Shown: positions 1 to 6,555 of the stretch, piece by piece | Position numbering within the stretch: position 1 is the stretch's first letter | Layout: every line of letters starts with the position of its first letter | Source: an uncultured Bariatricus sp. | Lineage (GTDB): Bacteria; Bacillota; Clostridia; Lachnospirales; Lachnospiraceae | DNA: 24,099 bases | Assembly: GCA_934320645.1 (NCBI GenBank) | Contig: CAKRFP010000040.1 | Span: forward strand, 1-24,099 | Reading direction: 5' to 3' | The notes under the pieces: model-generated | The model's database searches: none | What the model was told of the DNA's origin: nothing | What the model saw: the letters and a program-made list of their open reading frames with translations, nothing else | Translations under genes and position numbers: made by a program

Positions 1-37
1 ATAATTGTAACACTAAACTTTATCTAAATCTACTAAA

Positions 38-53
38 TGTTTCACGTGAAACA
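38..53. promoter_or_regulatory. parS site 1 (ParB binding palindrome)
   Basis: Perfect 16-bp palindrome TGTTTCACGTGAAACA, which fits the parS consensus bound by ParB/Spo0J in Firmicutes. It is the first of three identical copies within 250 bp. ParB loaded here would spread and recruit SMC for origin segregation; that role is family knowledge, while the site itself is seen directly. Confidence 0.95.
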
Positions 54-84
54 TTTATTTCGGCATTTTTTATAAATAAGGGAA

Positions 85-100
85 TGTTTCACGTGAAACA
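85..100. promoter_or_regulatory. parS site 2
   Basis: A second exact copy of TGTTTCACGTGAAACA, starting 47 bp after the start of site 1. It lies in gene-free DNA. Both sites also share one or two flanking bases (AA before, TT after), giving a slightly longer palindrome. Confidence 0.95.
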
Positions 101-157
101 TTCTACATAAAGTGAAATATGAAAATGTATAAAAATATTATGATACCAAGGCCAAAA

Positions 158-202
158 GGTCAGAAAGCCGATGTAAGCTTGCTTGCAAGAGGATTTTTGA
201 CC
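158..202 (+). other. Imperfect inverted repeat / possible structured RNA
   Basis: GGTCAGAAAGCC (158-169) can pair with GGATTTTTGACC (191-202) through 12 positions with one G-U and one mismatch. The loop holds an inner perfect hairpin CTTGC-TT-GCAAG (178-189). No U-run follows on either strand, so a plain terminator is not convincing. It could be a folded leader of an unseen transcript or a dispersed genomic repeat. The function is unknown. Confidence 0.5.
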
Positions 203-269
203 CCAACATCATATTTTGGATAAATGAAAATATATTTGGCTAGGAGCAGTTGGAAAAGGGGAGATAAAA

Positions 270-285
270 TGTTTCACGTGAAACA
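270..285. promoter_or_regulatory. parS site 3
   Basis: Third exact copy of TGTTTCACGTGAAACA, 185 bp after site 2. Three perfect copies next to the rsmG/dnaA region mark the centromere-like segregation region of the chromosome. The parA and parB genes are not in the window; they may lie beyond the left edge (inference). Confidence 0.95.
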
Positions 286-459
286 TTTTGTCGAAAACCA
301 AGGAACAATAACATGATGTAAATCTTTAAACTGTGAGGAGATTATGGTATACTTATCTATAAGCCGCAAGGTGAAATGTCACACAAAAACAGATACTATT
401 TGCGAGTATGATCTTGCTGAATCGGGGCAAAAATGATTCGGAGAAGGGAGCAATTAACG

Positions 460-1413
460 ATGAAAAATAAATTGAAAAGTTGTGCGATTTTAGCAACACT
501 TGGTGCGATTACAATCCATCTGATAAATAAAACACTTATAGAAATGGCAACAAAAGACAGCTTGTTAAACTCATCTGAGGGAAATTATTATGACTGGAGA
601 TTTGGAAAAATCTATTACAGAAAACAGGGGAATGGTAAACCACTACTGCTTCTTCATGATTTGGATGCAGAAAGCTCTGGCGTAGAATGGAAAAAAGTAG
701 CGGCAATTCTTGCAGAAAAGCATACTGTTTATACCGTGGATCTGCTGGGCTGTGGACGATCTGAAAAACCAAATATTACTTATACTAATTTCCTTTATGT
801 ACAAATGCTGACGGATTTTATTAAACATATCATTGGCGAAAAGGCAGATGTTGTGGCTACAGGAGAATCGGCTGCCATTGCGGTTATGGCATGCGGAAAT
901 GATGAAAACGTGATTGGAAAGATCTGTATGGTGAATCCGCTGTCACTTACGGAACTTGCAAAATGTCCGAATAAGAGAACCAAGACGCTGAAGTTCCTTA
1001 TTGAAATACCGATTATTGGTACGCTACTGTACAACATTATTCATTCAAGAGAAGCGATTGATGAAAAATTTGTGGATAAGTATCTGTACGACGAGGATGC
1101 GGTGGATTATCAGATGACGAAGATATACCATGAATCTGCTCATAATGAAAACGCACATTCAAAATATTTGTTTGCAAGCATCAAAGGTGGATATACAAAG
1201 ACAAATATTTATCATTGTATTCGCAAGGCGACAAATAGTATCTGCATTATCTCTGGACAATATGATGAAAACAGTATTGAGATTGCTAAACAATATCAGA
1301 AACATGTGCCTGCTATAGAATGCATGTGTATAAAGGATACGAAACATCTTCCTCAAATTGAACAACCGGAAGGATTCGCAGAACAGCTGGATATCCTTTT
1401 CTCTGCTGAATAA
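460..1413 (+). CDS. Membrane-anchored alpha/beta-hydrolase family protein
   Basis: A 317-aa protein if it starts at the ATG at 460, which has GGGAG about 9 nt upstream. An in-frame ATG at 433 would add nine residues (MIRRREQLT) but has only a weak ribosome site. Residues of about 5-27 are hydrophobic and look like an N-terminal signal anchor, so the enzyme is probably tethered outside the membrane. The rest has alpha/beta-hydrolase landmarks: PLLLLHDLD (oxyanion strand region), VDLLGCGRSEKP, the nucleophile elbow TGESAA, an ISGQYDENS strand likely holding the acidic residue, and KHLPQIEQPEGFAEQL holding the histidine. The elbow is GESAA rather than GxSxG, so the last glycine is replaced by alanine. 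Substrate is not predictable. It stands alone, convergent with rsmG. Confidence 0.85.
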   Translation: MKNKLKSCAILATLGAITIHLINKTLIEMATKDSLLNSSEGNYYDWRFGKIYYRKQGNGKPLLLLHDLDAESSGVEWKKVAAILAEKHTVYTVDLLGCGRSEKPNITYTNFLYVQMLTDFIKHIIGEKADVVATGESAAIAVMACGNDENVIGKICMVNPLSLTELAKCPNKRTKTLKFLIEIPIIGTLLYNIIHSREAIDEKFVDKYLYDEDAVDYQMTKIYHESAHNENAHSKYLFASIKGGYTKTNIYHCIRKATNSICIISGQYDENSIEIAKQYQKHVPAIECMCIKDTKHLPQIEQPEGFAEQLDILFSAE

Positions 1414-1437
1414 TATAAAGTACTTTCAGGTACACAT

Positions 1438-1489
1438 TATAGCCAAATGCGGGATGCACACTTCGGTGTACATCCCGCATTTGGCTATA
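1438..1489. repeat. 24-bp hairpin with UUCG tetraloop
   Basis: TATAGCCAAATGCGGGATG followed by CACAC pairs with GTGTA and its matching right arm around the loop TTCG (1462-1465). The stem is 24 positions with a single C/A mismatch. It sits 25 nt after the hydrolase stop codon, so transcript end formation or 3' stabilisation is plausible. Neither side has the run of T expected for an intrinsic terminator. Stems of this length with UUCG loops also occur as dispersed repeat elements. Confidence 0.7.
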
Positions 1490-1691
1490 TATGGCTCTTG
1501 ACCAACTTTTACGATTATCTAATCACAAACAGAACTGGTACTTATTCTGCTCATGAGCACCATGAAAACCGACATACAACTCGGGAAAATTTCTATGTAA
1601 ATTGTCTTTCTCTGAAAAACAAAACAGAAGGATGATTATTGGGCTTTTTGCAGAAATAATCAAGCTAAATGAAAATAGAAAATCAGATTTT

Positions 1692-1724
1692 AAGCGGGTA
1701 AAAAATTGAACTTACCCGCTTTTT
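1692..1724 (+). terminator. Probable rho-independent terminator
   Basis: Perfect 10-bp stem AAGCGGGTAA (1692-1701) with TTACCCGCTT (1712-1721), then TTTG, giving a five-T run at 1720-1724 that overlaps the stem. The loop contains one AATTGAAC copy. It suits rightward transcription coming from the hydrolase. On the other strand the stem is followed by TTAAAATC, so some bidirectional activity is possible. Confidence 0.65.
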
Positions 1725-1904
1725 GAAATGAAATAGGAAAACAAATTTCCGACAGAACTGCATGCAAAAAATAAAAATGCATTTTCAAAGTGTATAAAAT
1801 TGAACCATCAAAAATATAAATTGAACAAACCATAACAATTAAAATTGAACCAACATGAAAAGAACTACTGGAAGCAGGTCAGGATAAAGGAAAATAGTTC
1901 AATT
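1704..1904. repeat. Scattered AATTGAAC repeats, possible mobile-element end remnant
   Basis: AATTGAAC occurs at 1704-1711, 1798-1805, 1819-1826 and 1843-1850, with an inverted copy GTTCAATT at 1897-1904. Two of the direct copies continue as ...GAACCA. The three middle copies are spaced 21 and 24 bp apart. Multiple short repeats of a transposase site are typical of the ends of some insertion sequences, for example the IS21 family. No transposase fragment is visible, so this is only an inference. Confidence 0.45.
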
Positions 1905-1944
1905 TTCCTTGCAGCATATACAGACTACAGGCATGTACAGCGGA

Positions 1945-2661
1945 TTATACGTGGATAGGTTCTTTGGAAGGAAGCCCTGCTTTTCGAGGGAATTTCTTCC
2001 CTGTAGGTTTGATTTTTTTGATCTTTACAAATGAACGGCTGATATCACTGCCTGGAAGCTGGAATACAACTGGTTTATTTTGTGTACCTCCAAGGACATG
2101 TACTGCGGTTTTTGCAGCGGAAAGTTCATCGACAATATCACCGGATTTGTAAGAAACAAAGAATCCACCAACTTTTACATAAGGGAGGCAGTATTCGGAT
2201 AATGTAGATAAATTGGCCACTGCACGTGAAACACAGAGGTCAAACTGTTCCCTGTAGTCTGCCTGACGGGCAAAATCTTCTGCTCTGCCGTGGATTGTAT
2301 GGATATCCGTAAGATTTAACTCTTCAATCACATTGTCAAGGAAACGGATTCTCTTATTTAAAGAGTCAAGCAACGTGATTTTCAGGTGCGGAAAGGCGAT
2401 TTTTAAAGGAATTCCGGGGAATCCGGCGCCTGTTCCTATATCGATCACGGTTTGAACTTTACTGATATCCAGAGCCTTTACTAATGCAAGGCTGTCGACA
2501 AAATGTTTTTCGTTTACTTCTTCGTACTCGGTGATACCGGTGAGATTCATAACCTTGTTCCATTCCACCAGCATTTCGTAATATTTATCAAACTGATTAA
2601 ACTGGGTCTGCGTTAATGTGATACCTAATTCTGCAAGCTGTTGCTCAAATTTTTTACTCAT
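1945..2661 (-). CDS. rsmG: 16S rRNA (guanine-527-N7)-methyltransferase RsmG
   Basis: A 238-aa protein that methylates N7 of G527 in the 530 loop of 16S rRNA using S-adenosylmethionine. The SAM-binding motif I, VIDIGTGAGFPGIPL, is clear, followed by ITLLDSLNKRIRFLDNV and DLCVSRAVANLSTLSEYCLPYVKVGG, all characteristic of RsmG/GidB. The open frame extends upstream to 2808, but the true start is MSKKFEQQ at 2661, where AAGGAG sits six nt before the ATG. The upstream extension is low-complexity and contains the intergenic repeats. The protein length matches the family. It is the last gene of the leftward block and lies 360 bp beyond mnmG, so it may have its own promoter within the repeat-rich gap. 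Confidence 0.96.
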   Translation of the reverse strand: MSKKFEQQLAELGITLTQTQFNQFDKYYEMLVEWNKVMNLTGITEYEEVNEKHFVDSLALVKALDISKVQTVIDIGTGAGFPGIPLKIAFPHLKITLLDSLNKRIRFLDNVIEELNLTDIHTIHGRAEDFARQADYREQFDLCVSRAVANLSTLSEYCLPYVKVGGFFVSYKSGDIVDELSAAKTAVHVLGGTQNKPVVFQLPGSDISRSFVKIKKIKPTGKKFPRKAGLPSKEPIHV

Positions 2662-3021
2662 ATTGCTCCTTTTTCCCCTAAAAGTACACATCTTTGCGGA
2701 AAATAAACAGTAATTTACACTGTTTTGCACCAAATAGATACACAATTTCTGAGAAGATAGCACCTTAAAGGTACACGATAAAGTGATAATGTTTTTAAAT
2801 AAATACAATCATGCACCTAAAAGGTATACGAAAAGATGAAAAACATACTTTTTGCCCTATAAAGTACACGATAAAATCCTTTCTTTGAAAATAGATGTGT
2901 ACTTTTTGGGTGATGCCCTCAAAAGTACACATCTATAATAAAGGGAAAAACAGAAATCAAAAATAATGAATTCTGTAATATCCCAAAAAAGATCAAAATA
3001 CAGGTCTGGTTATCTGGTGGT
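2662..3021. repeat. Array of seven GTGTAC-type repeats in the mnmG-rsmG gap
   Basis: There is no gene here. Read on the minus strand, a roughly 17-20 bp motif close to GTGTACYTTTNNGGKGC recurs. Its cores on the plus strand are GTACAC at 2684-2689, ATACAC at 2738-2743, GTACAC at 2771-2776, GTATAC at 2824-2829, GTACAC at 2864-2869 and GTACAC at 2925-2930. One copy is in the opposite direction (GTGTAC at 2897-2902). Copies 6 and 7 form a perfect 16-bp hairpin. Copy 1 lies next to the rsmG ribosome site. The array could be an operator or iteron-like array, or the leftover end of an insertion sequence. Confidence 0.7.
2891..2936. repeat. Perfect 16-bp inverted repeat within the repeat array
   Basis: ATAGATGTGTACTTTT (2891-2906) is the exact reverse complement of AAAAGTACACATCTAT (2921-2936). 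Between them, GGG (2908-2910) and CCC (2916-2918) can extend the stem, leaving a five-base loop TGATG. No T-run follows on either strand, so it is not an obvious terminator of mnmG. Confidence 0.75.
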
Positions 3022-4914
3022 CTAATGTCCTAGATATACCAGTAATACAGAAATATCGGCAGGTGAGACACCGGAAATACGGGATGCCTGACCGATCGAA
3101 AGCGGTCGGAACTGTTTTAATTTCTGCACAGCTTCGATTCGCAGGCTCGGAACAGCATCGTAATCGATATCTGCCGGTATTTTCCTGGTTTCAAGCTTTT
3201 TAAACTGTTCTACCTGTTTTAACTGGCGCTTGATGTAGCCTTCATATTTGATGTTGATATCAATTTGTTCCATAATCTCCCGGCTGAAGCTTTCTGTCCG
3301 CATATGGTCGATAGGTTCCAGAAGCTCGTAATTCAGCTCTGGACGCTTAATAAGCTCAGCAAGTGTAGATCCTGAAGTGAGAGGCGTACTGCCGCAATTT
3401 GTGAGAAAATCCGTGATTTCCTGGGAAGTTCCAACGTTGGTATGTTCCAGCCTGTGGATCTCCTTGCGGATGATTTCTTCTTTGTCTAACAACATCTGGT
3501 ATCTCTCGTCTGAAATAAGCCCTATTTTGTGTCCTATTTCGGTTAGTCTCTGATCAGCGTTGTCCTGACGCAGGAGTAACCGGTATTCGGCACGTGAAGT
3601 CATCATACGATATGGTTCGTGACTTTCTTTTGTAACCAGATCATCGATCAGAACACCGATATAAGCCTGGGAACGGTCTAAAATTAACTGTTCTCTTCCG
3701 AGAACCTCCAGTGCGGCATTGATTCCGGCAATAAGTCCCTGGGCGGCTGCTTCTTCATATCCCGAACTTCCGTTGAACTGACCACCGCTGAATAAACCGC
3801 GAATAGATTTGAACTCAAGTGTCGGATGAAGCTGTCTTGCGTCGATGCAATCATATTCAATAGCGTATGCGTTTTTAACTATTTTTGCATGTTCAAGACC
3901 TGGAACGCTTCTGTACATTTCATATTGAACATCTTCGGGAAGTGAACTTGACATTCCTCCAATGTACATTTCATTGGTTTCCAGACCTTCTGGTTCAATG
4001 AACACCTGATGCCGTTCTTTATCGGCAAATTTTACAATTTTGTCCTCGATAGACGGACAATAACGTGGTCCGGTGCCTTCGATCATACCGGAATAAAGTG
4101 GGGAACGATCCAGGTTTTTGCGGATGATCTCATGGGTTGTCGGATTGGTATAGGTAAGCCAGCAGGAAGCCTGTTCGATCTGAACATCTTCCGGATTGGT
4201 CGTGAACGAGAACGGTACGACTCTTTCATCACCAAACTGCTCTTCCATTTTGCTGAAATCAATACTTCTCTTGTCAATACGTGCCGGGGTACCCGTTTTG
4301 AATCGGTACATCTTAATGCCAAGCTCTTTCAGACAGTCAGTCAGATAATTTGCCGCCTGCAGACCGTTTGGTCCGGTGTGGGTGCTGACATCCCCGTAAA
4401 TACATCTTGCTTTCAGATAAGTTCCGGTACACAGAACAACTGCTTTGCACCGGTAGATTGCGCCAGAATAGGTCTGAACGCCTGTTACAGCGCTGTTTTC
4501 GACGAGGATGTTGACAACCTCGCCCTGTCGGATCTCCAGGTTCTCCTGGTTTTCCAGCGTCTGTCGCATGGTATTGCTGTATTTGTTCTTATCTGCCTGG
4601 GCGCGCAGGGAATGAACGGCAGGTCCTTTAGATTTATTCAGCATCTTTGACTGAATAAATGTCTTGTCGATGTTTTTTCCCATTTCACCGCCGAGAGCAT
4701 CCAGCTCACGTACCAGGTGTCCTTTTGAGGTACCGCCGATATTCGGGTTGCATGGCATCATGGCGATACTTTCCACACTTACGGTGAAAACAATCGTTTT
4801 CAGACCGAGTCTTGCGCAGGCAAGGGCAGCTTCGCAGCCAGCATGTCCTGCACCAACTACAACGATGTCGTATGTGTCTTTATTTTCCCATACAGAATTT
4901 GCTGAATATTTCAT
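3022..4914 (-). CDS. mnmG: tRNA uridine-34 5-carboxymethylaminomethyl modification enzyme MnmG
   Basis: A 630-aa FAD- and NADH-dependent protein (GidA). With MnmE it installs the cmnm5 group on wobble uridine 34 of several tRNAs. The N-terminal dinucleotide-binding motif VVVGAGHAGCEAALACARLG, the family signature PCNPNIGGTSKGHLVRELDALGGEMG, RFKTGTPARID, and FSGGQFNGSSGYEEAAAQGLIAGINAA are all present. Length is typical. The start at 4914 is the only Met before the FAD motif and has AGGAG at 4927-4931. Start and ribosome site lie inside the 3' end of mnmE, giving a 35-nt overlap, so the two partner proteins are translated from one message and are probably coupled. Confidence 0.98.
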   Translation of the reverse strand: MKYSANSVWENKDTYDIVVVGAGHAGCEAALACARLGLKTIVFTVSVESIAMMPCNPNIGGTSKGHLVRELDALGGEMGKNIDKTFIQSKMLNKSKGPAVHSLRAQADKNKYSNTMRQTLENQENLEIRQGEVVNILVENSAVTGVQTYSGAIYRCKAVVLCTGTYLKARCIYGDVSTHTGPNGLQAANYLTDCLKELGIKMYRFKTGTPARIDKRSIDFSKMEEQFGDERVVPFSFTTNPEDVQIEQASCWLTYTNPTTHEIIRKNLDRSPLYSGMIEGTGPRYCPSIEDKIVKFADKERHQVFIEPEGLETNEMYIGGMSSSLPEDVQYEMYRSVPGLEHAKIVKNAYAIEYDCIDARQLHPTLEFKSIRGLFSGGQFNGSSGYEEAAAQGLIAGINAALEVLGREQLILDRSQAYIGVLIDDLVTKESHEPYRMMTSRAEYRLLLRQDNADQRLTEIGHKIGLISDERYQMLLDKEEIIRKEIHRLEHTNVGTSQEITDFLTNCGSTPLTSGSTLAELIKRPELNYELLEPIDHMRTESFSREIMEQIDINIKYEGYIKRQLKQVEQFKKLETRKIPADIDYDAVPSLRIEAVQKLKQFRPLSIGQASRISGVSPADISVLLVYLGH

Positions 4915-6259
4915 TTACTAAATCTTCTCCTATCGTCTCTCCGGTAATGCTTCCCAGAGATTCATATGCATCCATCAGGTCAATTGTGAAAAAGTCCTCA
5001 GGCATCTGATTTTCAATGCTCTCTTCTACCTTTTTCAGGCTGGAAAGTGCATCAGAAAGAGCGGTCTTGTGCCGGATATTGGTGATATAGACCTCATCAT
5101 TAAATGAGATCTCGCCATGATAAAACATCTCTTTTAAGGTAGATTCCAGTTCATGGATTCCGGTTTCTTCTTTTGCTGAAATATCGATCATTGGCTTAGT
5201 TATCAACGTTTCCAGAGTCTTTTTATCCACAACTGTGGATAAGTCGCTCTTATTCAGCAGGATCACTGCTTTCTTATCCCGGATCATTTCGATGATCTCG
5301 TGATCATTTTCATCAAGAGGTCTGGATGCGTCGACCACATAGATGATCAGATCGGCTTTTTCTGCATTTTCTTTTGCTTTATCCACACCGATCTTCTCTA
5401 CGATATCAGAGGTATCGCGGATTCCGGCAGTATCCATGATATTCAAGGATACGCCCTGAAGCTGGATATTCTCCTCCAGGACATCTCTTGTGGTTCCGGC
5501 AATCTCGGTTACGATTGCTTTTTCTTCGCCAACCAGAACGTTCATCAGAGAGGATTTGCCGGCGTTCGGTTTTCCGACAATCACGGTCTTGATCCCTTCT
5601 TTGATGATCCGTCCGTCATCGGCCGTATCCAGAAGTCGTTGTATCTTCTGCTGAAGATCCTTTACAACGCCCAGAAGGGTATCACCGTAACCATCTACAC
5701 TGATATGCTCCGGATCATCCAGTGCACTTTCGATAAATGCGGTGTGGTAAAGGATGACTTCCCGGATCTCTTTGATCTTATTGTGGACAGACCCTTTCAG
5801 CTGATTCACGGAGCTTTGTAGTGCATAGTCATTCTTGGAGCTGATGATATCGATCACGGCTTCGGCCTGTGACAGATCCATCCGGCCGTTCAGAAAAGCC
5901 CTTTTGGAAAATTCACCCGGTTCAGCAGGTCTTGCACCGTATTTAATCACGGTCTCAAGGATCTTTCTTGTGACAAATACACCGCCGTGACAGTCGATTT
6001 CCACAGTATCTTCACCGGTGTAGCTGTGCGGTCCACGCATTAAAAGAACCAGCACTTCATCAATCGTCTGCTCTCCGTCCATGATATAGCCATAGTGAAT
6101 GGTATGGCTTTTTTGTTCGGACAGAAGCTTCGGACTTTTGCCTTTGTAAATCTTGTCAATAATAGAAAACGCATCTTCTCCGCTGAGACGCACGATTCCG
6201 ATTCCGGAATTAGTCATTGCTGTGGAGATTGCTGCGATTGTGTCTGTTTTAAATCCCAT
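4880..6259 (-). CDS. mnmE: tRNA modification GTPase MnmE
   Basis: A 459-aa GTPase, the partner of MnmG in U34 modification. The N-terminal tetrahydrofolate-binding domain starts at TIAAISTAMTNSGIGIVRLSG. The G domain carries G1 GKPNAGKSS, the TTR of G2, G3 DTAGIRDT and G4 NKSD. The C-terminus ends in CMGK, the catalytic cysteine motif usually seen as C(I/L/V)GK. AGGAAG precedes the ATG. A terminator separates it from jag upstream, and a modest promoter candidate is visible in that gap, so mnmE-mnmG may form a separate unit. Three perfect DnaA boxes lie within the coding sequence (5223-5387). Confidence 0.98.
   Translation of the reverse strand: MGFKTDTIAAISTAMTNSGIGIVRLSGEDAFSIIDKIYKGKSPKLLSEQKSHTIHYGYIMDGEQTIDEVLVLLMRGPHSYTGEDTVEIDCHGGVFVTRKILETVIKYGARPAEPGEFSKRAFLNGRMDLSQAEAVIDIISSKNDYALQSSVNQLKGSVHNKIKEIREVILYHTAFIESALDDPEHISVDGYGDTLLGVVKDLQQKIQRLLDTADDGRIIKEGIKTVIVGKPNAGKSSLMNVLVGEEKAIVTEIAGTTRDVLEENIQLQGVSLNIMDTAGIRDTSDIVEKIGVDKAKENAEKADLIIYVVDASRPLDENDHEIIEMIRDKKAVILLNKSDLSTVVDKKTLETLITKPMIDISAKEETGIHELESTLKEMFYHGEISFNDEVYITNIRHKTALSDALSSLKKVEESIENQMPEDFFTIDLMDAYESLGSITGETIGEDLVNEIFSKFCMGK
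5223..5242. promoter_or_regulatory. Inverted pair of perfect DnaA boxes inside mnmE
   Basis: TTATCCACA (5223-5231) and TGTGGATAA (5234-5242) are both exact matches to the consensus DnaA box, facing each other with two bases between. They fall in the part of mnmE just after the NKSD motif, coding for LSTVVDK, where the protein is usually variable. Another exact box lies about 140 bp away. Binding is inferred, not shown. Confidence 0.6.
5379..5387 (+). promoter_or_regulatory. Perfect DnaA box inside mnmE
   Basis: TTATCCACA, an exact consensus match, within the codons for GVDKAK. With the pair at 5223-5242 it makes three exact boxes in 165 bp. A weaker match, TGTGGACAG, is at 5782-5790. The coding constraint Val-Asp-Lys could by itself create this match. 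Confidence 0.5.
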
Positions 6260-6555
6260 TATATTGCTTCCTTCTATATTTTTGTAATAAATGCGATGCT
6301 ACCATTTTACCCCGAATGCAGTCAAAATGGAAGTGCCTATTGTGAAGAATGTACTTTTACAAAGGCGAATGTATCATAGATAAAATGTGTATCCCCTGGT
6401 GTGGAGCAGCAAAGTGACTGACCTGGGAATAAATAGTAACAGATGAATTGCAGAGATGATGGCAGCAAAAAACCGCAGCCATCAAATGACTGCGGTTTAC
6501 TGTAAACGATTCTGTTATAACGGTGCACGTACCACATTTGCCAGACCAATTAACA
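6260..6555. other. jag-mnmE intergenic region
   Basis: A 296-bp gap with no convincing gene; a 70-codon open frame on the minus strand has no recognisable features and spans the terminator. It contains a terminator for the upstream transcript (6465-6498) and, closer to mnmE, a weak leftward promoter candidate. That candidate is TTGACT (complement of 6320-6325) and TAGCAT (complement of 6296-6301) with an 18-bp spacer. The ribosome site of mnmE is AGGAAG. Confidence 0.5.
6465..6498 (-). terminator. Rho-independent terminator between jag and mnmE
   Basis: Read leftward, AAACCGCAG (complement of 6490-6498) pairs perfectly with CTGCGGTTT (complement of 6470-6478) around a short loop. The stem is followed by further T residues, six in a row in total. 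It would end or attenuate the rpmH-rnpA-yidD-yidC-jag transcript before mnmE. Confidence 0.8.

Larger units (their letters stand above)
1414..1944. other. Gene-free AT-rich interval between the hydrolase and rsmG
   Basis: I see no credible gene in these 531 bp. The only open frame of note, at 1447-1635, begins inside a hairpin and resembles nothing. The interval holds the long UUCG hairpin (1438-1489), a terminator-like hairpin (1692-1724), four direct AATTGAAC repeats plus one inverted copy (1704-1904), and a 9-bp hairpin AAGGAAAAT / ATTTTCCTT (1887-1910). This last hairpin lies just past the rsmG stop and could act as a weak end signal for the leftward transcript, although it lacks a strong U-run. 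Confidence 0.7.

Noticed and set aside
1071..1079. Exact DnaA box TGTGGATAA in the hydrolase gene
   Set aside because: Isolated single copy explained by the codons Val-Asp-Lys; not counted as a site on its own.
1447..1635. 62-codon frame after the hydrolase
   Set aside because: Its first third is the UUCG hairpin; no ribosome site.
2218..2233. Degenerate parS-like CACGTGAAACA inside rsmG
   Set aside because: Only 12 of 16 bases match, and the stretch codes for the conserved residues VSRAVA of RsmG, so chance plus coding constraint explains it.
3592..3600. CACGTGAAG in mnmG resembling half a parS site
   Set aside because: Too short and lies within conserved MnmG codons (SRAEYRL).
4009..4650. 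213-codon open frame on the plus strand
   Set aside because: It lies entirely opposite mnmG, which is unmistakable; it has no recognisable domain.
5300..5821. 173-codon open frame on the plus strand
   Set aside because: Antisense shadow of mnmE, with no ribosome site or motif.
6337..6549. 70-codon minus-strand frame in the jag-mnmE gap
   Set aside because: It spans the terminator hairpin and has no ribosome site or similarity that I recognise.
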